A stretch of 11,850 nt of DNA from Chloroflexota bacterium (lineage in GTDB: Bacteria > Chloroflexota > Anaerolineae > Anaerolineales > UBA11858). The stretch lies in NCBI GenBank assembly GCA_030666985.1, contig DAOUWT010000060.1:1-11850 (forward strand), given 5' to 3'. The notes under the pieces were generated by a model. It was not told the origin of the DNA, did no database searches, and was given only the letters and a program-made list of their open reading frames with translations. A program made the translations under genes and the position numbers. Every line of letters begins with the position of its first letter. Position 1 is the stretch's first letter. This document shows, piece after piece, positions 1 to 5,534 of this stretch.

Positions 1-1057
1 CCTGGTAACGTTGGGGTTGCTGGCCCTATGCTTTCTAGGGGGGATGGTGTCCAGCATCCCGGAACGCGCGGAGCAGCTTTTTGGCCCCCCGTCTCCTTCC
101 CTGGGGACGGCGCGGCTGTACTATCAATCTATAGTGCTCATCACTCAATCGGAAAAACTTAACACGCCAGCCGACCCCGTGGGGGAAACAGTTGTTTTCA
201 CGATCAGGCCCGAAGAGCCGCCTAAAGCCATCATCCAACAATTGAACACAGCTAATTTAATAAAACATCCCCAGGTCTTTCGGACCTATTTGATCTATAG
301 CGGCCTGGACACTGGCATCCAAGCCGGGGAGCATTCACTGAGCCAGACCATGTCCCCCGTGGAGATCGCCCAGGCCCTGCAGGATGCCACCCCCCAGGCA
401 ACCACGTTCACGCTTCTGGCGGGGTGGCGCGCCGAGGAGGTGGCAGAAGCTCTCCCCCCGGCCGGGGTTGAGGTATCCCCCGCAGCTTTTGTGGCAGAAG
501 TCCAGGCCCGGGGCGCAGAGGGGTTTTTATCCCCCGGCACCTACCAACTGCCCCGGAAATCCTCCCCGGCGGGGCTGGTGGACGCTTTCTGGCAAGAATT
601 CGAGAATCAGGTCAGGCTCTCTCTGCGGGAGGAATTCGAAGCTGCGGGATTTTCGTTGCTTGAGGCGGTCACGCTGGCCTCTATCGTGGAGCGCGAAGCT
701 ATTATTAGCGAAGAAATGCCCCTGATAGCCTCGGTTTTCATCAACCGCCTGGGGGTGGATATGACGCTGGGGGCGGACCCTACCGTGCAATATGCTCTTG
801 GTTACAACGAGGCTGCGGGCACGTGGTGGACAAATCCCCTCTCCGCCGCAGATTTGGAGGTCAATTCCCCCTATAACACCTACCAGGCACGCGGTTTGCC
901 TCCCGGCCCGATTTGCAATCCCAGCTTGGAGGCCTTGCAAGCCGTCGCCTCCCCGTCCCAAACGCCTTACTACTATTTCAGGGCCGCTTGTGACGGCTCA
1001 GGACGGCATTTGTTTTCTGAGACTTATGAGGAGCATGTGGGGAAGGGGTGCGAGTAA
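1..1057 (+). CDS. mltG: Endolytic murein transglycosylase MltG (YceG-like), 5'-truncated by the window
   Basis: MltG cleaves glycan strands of nascent peptidoglycan at the outer face of the cytoplasmic membrane and helps terminate glycan chains. The frame is open to the first base; a TTG at 11 is the first possible start seen, but the true start is probably just upstream. Numbering from 11, residues 1-17 form the end of an N-terminal membrane segment. About 60-125 is the LysM-like N-terminal part, with the pattern F-I-R...I-I-Q-Q-L...L-I and Q-A-G-E-H-S-L...M-S-P-V-E-I. The YceG catalytic domain follows, with ASIVEREA (Glu227 matches the catalytic Glu of the family), VFINRLG, LGADPTVQYALG and YNTYQARGLPPGPICNPS. 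The C terminus is intact and of normal length. The gene is convergent with cysH, 94 bp away. Family assignment is firm; the start is unknown. Confidence 0.93.
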   Translation, partial: LVTLGLLALCFLGGMVSSIPERAEQLFGPPSPSLGTARLYYQSIVLITQSEKLNTPADPVGETVVFTIRPEEPPKAIIQQLNTANLIKHPQVFRTYLIYSGLDTGIQAGEHSLSQTMSPVEIAQALQDATPQATTFTLLAGWRAEEVAEALPPAGVEVSPAAFVAEVQARGAEGFLSPGTYQLPRKSSPAGLVDAFWQEFENQVRLSLREEFEAAGFSLLEAVTLASIVEREAIISEEMPLIASVFINRLGVDMTLGADPTVQYALGYNEAAGTWWTNPLSAADLEVNSPYNTYQARGLPPGPICNPSLEALQAVASPSQTPYYYFRAACDGSGRHLFSETYEEHVGKGCE

Positions 1058-1151
1058 GAGGACGGTACATTAGTAAGTTGGGAAATTGGTAGATTGGTCG
1101 GGCATCATCTCGTTACCTCATCACCTGATGACCTGATTCCTGCTTTCCTGG
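1058..1151. other. Convergent intergenic spacer with degenerate short repeats
   Basis: This spacer separates the ends of mltG (+) and cysH (-). It holds a small perfect inverted repeat, TCATCA-CC-TGATGA at 1118-1131, without a following T-run, so it is not a convincing intrinsic terminator. Degenerate short units are visible: TTGG-type units at 1077-1100 and CCTGnnT-type units at 1132-1150. The latter resemble the octamer repeats between folC and lon. Confidence 0.5.
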
Positions 1152-1865
1152 TCACTGCCCACTAAACTCCACCTGCAAGCCACATTCGTCTTTTTCTTTC
1201 CCCACCCAGCGACCGGCGCGTTCTCCGTTTTGGTCAGCGCTGACCGGCTGGGTGCAGGGAGCGCATCCCACGCTGGGGTATCCCTGCGAGGAGAGGGGGT
1301 GGATGGGCAAATTATGCTCCTCAATGTAATTCTGAACGTCTTCTTGCGACCAGTCAATTATGGGATGTACCCGCACGGGGCCAGTAAATCTGCGCTCGAT
1401 CACCCGCAATGCGCTGCGATGATTGGTTTGGTCGTGGCGAACTCCGACTACCAAGACTTGGTACTGCTCTGTGGCACGCTGCATGGGTTCTACTTTGTTG
1501 ATGTAGCAGCATAGGTCTGGGTCGCGGCGGTATAGGTCTTTTCCGTAGTCACGCTCAAGCTGCTCTTTGGTGATGGTTGGATGGATTACTTGAATGTTCA
1601 GATGGCAGCATTCGTTTATGGCATCCCGGAAAGCCAGCGTTTCAGGAAAGTGGAACCCTGTGTCGATGAAGATCACCGGCATCTCTGGGCAGACTTCAGA
1701 GACCAAGTGCAGCAGGGGGACGCTTTGGGTTTGAAGCGAGGTGCTGACAGCTATGCCGGGGGTAAATGTCTTAGCGGCCCAGGCTAAACGCTCTTTGGCA
1801 GACATTTCGGCCAATTCTGCGTTGAGGTATTGGATATCTTCTTCAGTGGGGATGGTGAGTTTCAT
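1152..1865 (-). CDS. cysH: Assimilatory APS/PAPS reductase (CysH family, 4Fe-4S type)
   Basis: This cytoplasmic enzyme reduces adenylyl sulfate (or PAPS) to sulfite in assimilatory sulfate reduction. It has 237 aa, normal for the family. Visible motifs are the PP-loop-like nucleotide site STSLQTQS (41-48), IDTGFHFPET (67-76), the Cys-Cys pair CCYINKVEPM (119-128), GVRHDQTNHR (141-150), CAPC (201-204) and the C-terminal ECGL with the catalytic Cys228. The four cysteines CC...CxxC mark the [4Fe-4S] type, which usually prefers APS; substrate preference is inferred. The ATG overlaps the stop of the upstream regulator gene by 4 bp (ATGA) and no clear Shine-Dalgarno precedes it, which suggests translational coupling. 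No other sulfur genes are in the window. The last residues (ECGLQVE) differ slightly from the usual ECGLH. Confidence 0.93.
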   Translation of the reverse strand: MKLTIPTEEDIQYLNAELAEMSAKERLAWAAKTFTPGIAVSTSLQTQSVPLLHLVSEVCPEMPVIFIDTGFHFPETLAFRDAINECCHLNIQVIHPTITKEQLERDYGKDLYRRDPDLCCYINKVEPMQRATEQYQVLVVGVRHDQTNHRSALRVIERRFTGPVRVHPIIDWSQEDVQNYIEEHNLPIHPLSSQGYPSVGCAPCTQPVSADQNGERAGRWVGKEKDECGLQVEFSGQ

Positions 1866-2350
1866 AGAGAGGGGGCAAAAGAAGGTCTCTTTTTCACCAC
1901 AAAATCAACCTCGTAGTCCAGAATCTCAAGCAATGACATTAATTGATCAATGGATTTGCTTGTGTTCGTTTGATCAAGTAGACGATAAAACTGAGCAGGG
2001 GATGTTTCTAACCTACGAATGAGTTCCCGTTTACTCAGGGCACTTTCTTGTACACGTTCCTGAACAACAAGGGTGAGTTTGTACAAGAGCATGTCCCGTA
2101 AATAACGAGGATCGCGGTTGTATTCAAGAACATGGTCTATATGCACCGTACCCTCGTCTCCCGATTCCAGTTCATAGGTAAACGCCTCGTTTCCCAATTC
2201 CGCATCAATGTAGATTTTGTCAATCCGATTGCTTGGCAATGGTTGAACATCCAACTTTACATATGGAAATAGGTAGTTTTTACCGTTAGCTTGAATTTCA
2301 AAAGCCTTTTTGCGGTTATTTGGCGTAACTTTCTTGATTTTCATAGTCAT
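1862..2350 (-). CDS. HTH protein, putative antitoxin/autoregulator of a two-gene TA-like module
   Basis: This 162-aa protein has an N-terminal beta-rich part (about 1-100, with YPFKLD-like and TVHIDHVLEYNRDPRYLRDMLLYKL segments) and a C-terminal helix-turn-helix at about 104-148. Its start overlaps the stop of the small upstream gene by 4 bp, and its own stop overlaps cysH by 4 bp. A second ATG six bases further in (2344) could also be the start. I recognise the general shape of an antitoxin-like Xre/Cro regulator paired with a DUF4160-like small protein, but no specific family name is certain. The AT-rich composition differs from mltG, lon and folC, which suggests horizontal acquisition. Likely role: DNA-binding partner that neutralises or represses the small protein's operon (inference). 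Confidence 0.8.
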   Translation of the reverse strand: MTMKIKKVTPNNRKKAFEIQANGKNYLFPYVKLDVQPLPSNRIDKIYIDAELGNEAFTYELESGDEGTVHIDHVLEYNRDPRYLRDMLLYKLTLVVQERVQESALSKRELIRRLETSPAQFYRLLDQTNTSKSIDQLMSLLEILDYEVDFVVKKRPSFAPSL

Positions 2351-2535
2351 TCCTCTTGTTCCAGTTCGGCAATCAATTTAAGGATTCGGTTATTTGCCTT
2401 TCCCTTCATGGCGACACAGTTATCGAGATCCCATTTCACGACCAGTTTACCATCTTTGTAAACATGAACTTGTCGTGGTGGATGATCCCCTATCCAAGTA
2501 ACAAAAATATAGTTTCCGCGTCTGATTTTGCTCAT
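2347..2535 (-). CDS. Small DUF4160-like protein, putative toxin or partner of the HTH protein
   Basis: The product has 62 aa from the ATG at 2535. A TTG two codons upstream is possible but would lie inside the promoter-proximal sequence. Visible features are the segment HPPRQVHVYKDGKLVVKWDL (about 19-38), which is typical of the DUF4160-like fold (HPP.HVHV...), and a charged C-terminal helix. It precedes the HTH gene with a 4-bp ATGA overlap, the usual layout of type II TA-like pairs. Its biochemical activity is unknown. No Shine-Dalgarno is present; the predicted promoter places the ATG at the very 5' end of the mRNA. Confidence 0.72.
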   Translation of the reverse strand: MSKIRRGNYIFVTWIGDHPPRQVHVYKDGKLVVKWDLDNCVAMKGKANNRILKLIAELEQEE

Positions 2536-2541
2536 AAACAA

Positions 2542-2570
2542 ACGTTACCACAAAAGGTAACAGAAATCAA
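2542..2570 (-). promoter_or_regulatory. Predicted promoter of the DUF4160-like/HTH module with palindromic operator
   Basis: On the minus strand TTGATT (2570-2565), a 17-bp spacer and TAACGT (2547-2542) are followed after exactly 6 bp by the ATG at 2535. A perfect inverted repeat GTTACC-N6-GGTAAC (2544-2561) covers the spacer and -10 region, a good site for autorepression by the HTH protein. The geometry predicts a leaderless or nearly leaderless transcript. The boxes are seen; their function is inferred. Confidence 0.55.
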
Positions 2571-2620
2571 GCTACCAGAACCAAATAAACCGCTTTCATC
2601 CCTCCTTATCAATTTTGTAG

Positions 2621-2640
2621 ACCTAACTTGTCCGCACGCT
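2621..2640 (-). other. Possible 3' end of an attC-like site (GTTAGGT box) next to the intron remnant
   Basis: Immediately 3' of the group II intron end, the minus strand carries AGCGTGCGGACAAGTTAGGT. The final GTTAGGT matches the integron R' consensus GTTRRRY. It lies 85 bp upstream of the DUF4160-like gene, where a cassette boundary would be expected. The seven-base match alone could arise by chance; it gains weight only from the cleaner attC-like sites at 3979-4114 and 5535/7547. Confidence 0.25.
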
Positions 2641-2696
2641 GTCGGGTAAGGAGGCGGCGTTACCGCCACCCCCTCCCCTAAGAACCGTGCGCATGA

Positions 2697-2714
2697 TCCT
2701 TCGCAGGCTCAGGA
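2697..2714 (-). repeat. Short CTGAGC..CGAAG-type repeat inserted in intron domain V
   Basis: The minus strand reads TCCTGAGCCTGCGAAGGA, a member of the small dispersed CTGAGCnTGnCGAAG repeat that is common in many bacterial genomes. It is flanked by ATG on both sides and interrupts what should be the tetraloop/upper helix of domain V. A second copy in the other orientation lies at 2880-2898. Confidence 0.55.
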
Positions 2715-2879
2715 CATGGTTTTCCGGCACACAGCTCAAGCCTCTCAAATTCTCTTATAAGGTTGACTTCCAACCCTAGCCCGACAACTATCTGGTGCTG
2801 ACGGTTTGCGGGTACATTGTCCCAAAGGCTTCGCCCTAACCCTCGCCGTTACCAGCGACGCACGCTCTGGTAGAGCCTG

Positions 2880-2898
2880 CACTGAGCTTGCCGAAGTG
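2880..2898 (+). repeat. Second copy of the CTGAGC..CGAAG-type repeat
   Basis: The plus strand reads CACTGAGCTTGCCGAAGTG, whose ends CACT/AGTG are self-complementary. It is related to the copy at 2697-2714 and lies in the degraded domain I-III part of the intron remnant, in opposite orientation. Confidence 0.55.
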
Positions 2899-2973
2899 GT
2901 ACTGATGGTGGAAGATCAGATTGTGTCCTGATTGCTCAGTCACAATAGCTATTCAAGCGACTTCGTGTCGCAC

Positions 2974-2998
2974 TCACTGCAATTCATTGGTGGGCGGC
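2974..2998 (-). other. Possible 5' part of an attC-like site, cut by the group II intron
   Basis: Minus strand GCCGCCCACC...TTGCAGTGA abuts the intron 5' end. It resembles the left end of the attC-like site at 4114 (GCCGCACAAC...TTGCAACGGAC). The box GCCCACC is one base off GCCCAAC, the complement of GTTGGGC with which the toxin-antitoxin cassette begins. This is suggestive only. Confidence 0.25.
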
Positions 2999-3021
2999 AC
3001 TTTAGATAGAAGCAAGTATGC

Positions 3022-3127
3022 CAGCAATTCCCGAAGCCTTTGTTGGGTTTCCTAGAGTAAAACGCTTTTTTTACGTGGAATCTTCGCGAGAACATTGACG
3101 AATTTACTCTAGAGTCGGGAATTGCTG
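3022..3127. repeat. Nested perfect inverted repeats (MITE-like or structured element)
   Basis: Outer arms CAGCAATTCCCGA (3022-3034) and TCGGGAATTGCTG (3115-3127) are perfect 13-bp reverse complements. Inner arms CTAGAGTAAA (3052-3061) and TTTACTCTAG (3103-3112) add 10 bp. The 41-nt loop contains ACGTGGAATCTTCGCGAG. The block lies just after the antitoxin gene on the minus strand. No transposase or recognised family; it may be a small non-autonomous element or a structured 3' UTR. Confidence 0.6.
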
Positions 3128-3175
3128 CAAATATGCCTACTTTATGTATTCTTGTGGCCCAACCAGAAAAAGTCA

Positions 3176-3475
3176 TCAGGCTGTTTGCTGAACTTCAACA
3201 GCTAAACGTAAATTAAGACTATGTAACAGCGTTATCAAACTAGAAAGTTGTGGATTCCCTGTTGATGACAACATCCGATAAAGATTTTCTCGATTGAGAA
3301 GCGTATCCTGTGCCACCTTTGAAAAACCACGCGCTTCAGCAATGTCCCGTAATGCCAACAAGAAAATTTCTTGATCGTTTTCTTCCAGCGCACTATCGAG
3401 ATAAGCAGCTGCTTCGCCTGGATCTATCAAAGATGCTTTCAAACCGGTTTCATACTTTACTGTAATTTGATCCAT
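3176..3475 (-). CDS. Antitoxin of a HigB/HigA-like (HI1419/HI1420-type) TA system
   Basis: This 99-aa protein matches the downstream addiction-module antidote family: a short N-terminal segment, DPGEAAAYLDSALEENDQE (18-36), FLLALRDIAEARG (38-50), then an Xre-type helix-turn-helix at about 52-92 (NRENLYRMLSSTGNPQLSSL). It should bind and neutralise the upstream RelE-fold toxin and repress their shared promoter. A GGAG sits about 9 bp before the ATG. The gene follows the toxin after an unusually long gap of 114 bp. Family recognition is strong; activity is inferred. Confidence 0.88.
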   Translation of the reverse strand: MDQITVKYETGLKASLIDPGEAAAYLDSALEENDQEIFLLALRDIAEARGFSKVAQDTLLNRENLYRMLSSTGNPQLSSLITLLHSLNLRLAVEVQQTA

Positions 3476-3572
3476 ATCTTATAACTCCGCGCTACTGAAC
3501 TTTGCCATCTCCGCTGTTAGTCCTTCTATCTAAAAACAGAAGTTTGTCCAATAATTTTCAAGAACCAAATAC

Positions 3573-3598
3573 ATGGCATTTTCTTTTCGTTATGCCAT
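3573..3598 (-). other. Hairpin over the toxin stop codon
   Basis: ATGGCAT/ATGCCAT arms (3573-3579 and 3592-3598) form a perfect 7-bp stem with a 12-nt loop. On the minus strand it spans the toxin's last codons and TAA. No U-run follows, so it is not a standard terminator. It could affect the relative expression of toxin and antitoxin. Confidence 0.35.
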
Positions 3599-3925
3599 TC
3601 TCCGATGATAATCATCCCAATATTCTTGAGCCAAAGCTATGTCTTTGGACTGCGTCTTTTTGTGGCCGCCATACAACAAAATGACTACCGTTCTGCTCTT
3701 CCGTCCGAAATAAACACGATAACCTGGACCGTATGGTATTCGCAACTCGCTAACACCATGCCCAACACTCTTACAATCTCCAAAATTTCCGAGCCGAATA
3801 CGATTTAGACGCACTCGAATTTTTGCGCGAGCCTGACGATCCCTCAATCCTTCTAACCATTTCCGAAAAGGATTCCGCCCAGTTTCAGTCAGGTATTCAA
3901 AGAGTTTGATTTGTTCGTCAGTCAT
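3590..3925 (-). CDS. Toxin, RelE/HigB-like mRNA interferase (HI1419/Gp49-like)
   Basis: The product has 111 aa from ATG 3925; the in-frame TTG 18 bases upstream overlaps the predicted -10 box and is rejected. It matches the phage-derived Gp49-like/HI1419 toxin family: PFRKWLEGLRDRQARAKI (19-36), RLNRIRLGNFGDCKSVG (39-55), VSELRIPYGPGYRVYF (58-73), VVILLYGGHKKTQSKDI (80-96) and the EYWDDY tail. Family members are ribosome-dependent mRNA-cleaving toxins with a RelE fold. Toxin-first order is typical for this pair. The strong promoter placed 6 bp before ATG predicts leaderless translation. The open frame is complete, with no obvious inactivating change. Confidence 0.88.
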   Translation of the reverse strand: MTDEQIKLFEYLTETGRNPFRKWLEGLRDRQARAKIRVRLNRIRLGNFGDCKSVGHGVSELRIPYGPGYRVYFGRKSRTVVILLYGGHKKTQSKDIALAQEYWDDYHRRMA

Positions 3926-3931
3926 AGAAAA

Positions 3932-3960
3932 AGTGTAGCACAAAAACTACAAATGGTCAA
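3932..3960 (-). promoter_or_regulatory. Predicted promoter of the toxin-antitoxin pair with inverted-repeat operator
   Basis: On the minus strand TTGACC (3960-3955), a 17-bp spacer and TACACT (3937-3932) are followed after exactly 6 bp by the toxin ATG (3925), so transcription should start at or next to the A of ATG. The inverted repeat TGTAG-N8-CTACA (3934-3951) overlaps the -10 region and fits binding of the antitoxin HTH. The promoter lies 23 bp after the attC-like site, as expected for a TA cassette that carries its own promoter. Confidence 0.65.
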
Positions 3961-3978
3961 TTCTGGTACATGCAACTC

Positions 3979-4114
3979 AGCCGCCCAACATGGGCGTAAC
4001 CTGACCGGGGCGGTTTTGACCCTGACGCGGCTTTGCTCAGAACCGAATGCCTGAAAATCGTGCCGCTTTCCCGCGTGGCGTAGCCACGTCCGTTGCAAAC
4101 AGGGTTGTGCGGCT
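3979..4114 (-). other. attC-like integron recombination site (attC1)
   Basis: Read on the minus strand, the site begins AGCCGCACAAC (4114) and ends GTTGGGCGGCT (3979), a perfect stem except for one mismatch. The R' box GTTGGGC fits GTTRRRY. Inside, GCAACGGAC and GTCAGGTTAC form a second stem with an extra unpaired base, like the extrahelical base of attC L boxes. Inner hairpins (GTGGC-TAC-GCCAC) follow. Box to box it measures 128 bp, within the known attC range. It lies 39 bp after the FHA gene and just before the TA promoter. It is GC-rich among AT-rich genes. An alternative is an unrelated REP-like palindrome. Confidence 0.5.
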
Positions 4115-4152
4115 CTTACTTTTATCAAAAATCATACAAATTGAGCATCTCG

Positions 4153-4923
4153 TCATAACAAAAATACAATCGAGACGTCGCCAACTTGTAAGACATCACC
4201 GTTTTTCACACTTCTTGCTTTAACTATTTTGTCTCCATTTAGTATCGTTGGATAAGCTACACTAGTAACTTCAATAAAATATCGATATTTTCCATGTTTA
4301 ATAATAACCTGGGATTGCGATGAATTTTTTCTTGAGGTTTGAATTTCGTCTGATGAGTTACTACCAACAGTGATTTTTCCATGCTTTGGAAGTTGAAATG
4401 TTACTCGTTTTCCATTTGCCCAATTACACAAAATTGATTGTTGGCTTTCAGATTTTCCAATGTTATAGATATTTACAGTTGTTGGAGGAGACTGTTCAAC
4501 ATCTTTGTGAGGTCTGCTGGGTTTCGTTTGTTTAGGAATTCTACGCTTCTGTCTTTTGTCATCGACGATTAGTTTTCTAGGACGAGTCAAATCTCGTCTT
4601 TTCGCTTGTTGAACCAAAAAAGAACCAGTCCAGCCACCTACCGCCATCGTAATAAATATTGCAAGTAAAGCTAAAAGCATACCAGTGCGTGCTATTACCC
4701 AGTTAGCTAAAGATCTTAAGTAGATAAAATCAAAGAGAAAATCGAGTATTTCTGCCGCCCGATACCAGTTACGAATTGAGCGCAATGTTTCCATATCATT
4801 ATTAATTTCATTCCTTATTTCATTCATCATTTCGGGCATATCAACCCATGCGTTAATACCATTATAAATTCCATCTGCTAACTCCTTCAAAAAAACCTGT
4901 AGGAGCAACAGCTCTAGCTTCAT
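4153..4923 (-). CDS. C-terminal part of a membrane protein with FHA-like domain (frame-split gene)
   Basis: From the possible ATG at 4923 this frame encodes about 256 aa, but no ribosome site supports independent initiation and its first residues are unnatural. It most likely continues the gene starting at 5509. After about residue 12 it holds an amphipathic helical stretch, a membrane helix (about 83-105), a basic linker (108-140) and a C-terminal FHA-like beta domain (165-257: KITVGSNSSD, YRYFIEV, TILNGDKI, VKNGDVLQVGD). The usual GR and SxxH phosphothreonine contacts read GS and SQSQ, so classical phosphopeptide binding is doubtful. The domain is predicted cytoplasmic. Function unknown; a sensory or scaffold role is a guess. 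Confidence 0.68.
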   Translation of the reverse strand: MKLELLLLQVFLKELADGIYNGINAWVDMPEMMNEIRNEINNDMETLRSIRNWYRAAEILDFLFDFIYLRSLANWVIARTGMLLALLAIFITMAVGGWTGSFLVQQAKRRDLTRPRKLIVDDKRQKRRIPKQTKPSRPHKDVEQSPPTTVNIYNIGKSESQQSILCNWANGKRVTFQLPKHGKITVGSNSSDEIQTSRKNSSQSQVIIKHGKYRYFIEVTSVAYPTILNGDKIVKARSVKNGDVLQVGDVSIVFLL

Positions 4924-5509
4924 CAAGCTTTGTCAAAACATCAGATATTTGAGGAAATCCTGTAACTTTACGGATGTAATTCGAAGAAGATTCCAGACCA
5001 TTACTCACCCCTTTCAGTCCTTCGGATATCATTTTGCTGTCGTTATATATTTGCTCTAATCCATACTTGCCTATATACGTGTCAGAATTTCTCAATTTTC
5101 GCAAATTTACTGCCGTTGAAGGAGCTTGTGATACAAGGTCTAAAGATTCTGCTAAAGCAATAATTTCTCGTGAAAGCTTTTCAATATTTTCTAAAAATGC
5201 CCTACCACCAGGAATTGCCCCCGCTATTTTTAAAATTTCTTCCCAAAGCCCCAAAGACTTCAATGGATCAATGCCTAGAGAGATTATAGCTTGAGCAATT
5301 TCTGGTCTTACAAATATTTTCCATTCTGCGGCCTTATTGCCATAGGTAGTAAGACGATCTTCAAATCCCGGATTAGCTTCAAGTACAGAAAGAATTCTAT
5401 TCTCTGCAAATTCGTACAAATCAATCGAATTTATTAGATAAGATAAAAGTAACACAATTATCAGGAATACTGATAAAAATCGACCTAATCTAAACATTGA
5501 TCTATACAT
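4862..5509 (-). CDS. N-terminal part of the same frame-split membrane/FHA protein
   Basis: This 215-aa frame starts at ATG 5509 with GGGAG about 7 bp upstream. An N-terminal membrane helix (about 10-28) is followed by a helical, probably extracytoplasmic region to about residue 200. At the T7 run (4889-4895 on the plus strand as A7) the reading frame should pass to the 4153-4923 frame; without a shift it ends after nine unrelated residues. Removing one base of the run gives a single 451-aa protein with two membrane helices, an outer helical domain and an inner FHA-like domain. I recognise no family for the outer domain. The gene lies between two attC-like sites and is AT-rich. Confidence 0.68.
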   Translation of the reverse strand: MYRSMFRLGRFLSVFLIIVLLLSYLINSIDLYEFAENRILSVLEANPGFEDRLTTYGNKAAEWKIFVRPEIAQAIISLGIDPLKSLGLWEEILKIAGAIPGGRAFLENIEKLSREIIALAESLDLVSQAPSTAVNLRKLRNSDTYIGKYGLEQIYNDSKMISEGLKGVSNGLESSSNYIRKVTGFPQISDVLTKLDEARAVAPTGFFEGVSRWNL

Positions 5510-5534
5510 TTCTTTTCTCCCTTTACATTATGCC

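Larger units (their letters stand above)
2641..2973 (-). mobile_element. Group II intron remnant, ORF-less, with interrupted domain V
   Basis: On the minus strand the element starts GTGCGAC (2973), the bacterial group II 5' consensus, with a small hairpin GCGAC-ACGAA-GTCGC. It ends ...TTACCCGAC (2641). Domain VI (2681-2641) is a GC-rich hairpin capped by GTAA, with a bulged A 7 nt from the 3' end, the expected branch point. Domain V (2737-2682) has the typical lower helix, GAGCTGTGTG pairing with CGCACGGTTC. Its upper part holds a foreign insert of about 20 nt. At 333 nt the element lacks the reverse transcriptase ORF and much of domains I-IV, so it is very likely dead. Domains V/VI are seen directly; the 5' boundary is less certain. 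Confidence 0.6.

Noticed and set aside
1118..1131. Inverted repeat TCATCACCTGATGA as a bidirectional terminator
   Set aside because: Only 6 bp with a 2-nt loop and no T-run on either side.
2590..2622. Ten-codon ORF with AGGAGG just before its ATG on the minus strand
   Set aside because: The Shine-Dalgarno is only one base from the ATG, too close to work, and the predicted promoter lies downstream of it.
2356..2649. Plus-strand ORF opposite the DUF4160-like gene
   Set aside because: It overlaps the better supported minus-strand gene and promoter, and its C-terminal part reads into noncoding sequence.
3042..3160. GTTGGGT and GCCCAAC pair as another attC site
   Set aside because: The boxes occur in the order GTT...AAC on both strands, the reverse of attC, and no inner L-type stem is seen.
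2949..3176. Minus-strand ORF of 75 codons between the antitoxin and the intron
   Set aside because: It runs through the nested inverted repeat and the intron 5' end, has no ribosome site and no recognisable family.
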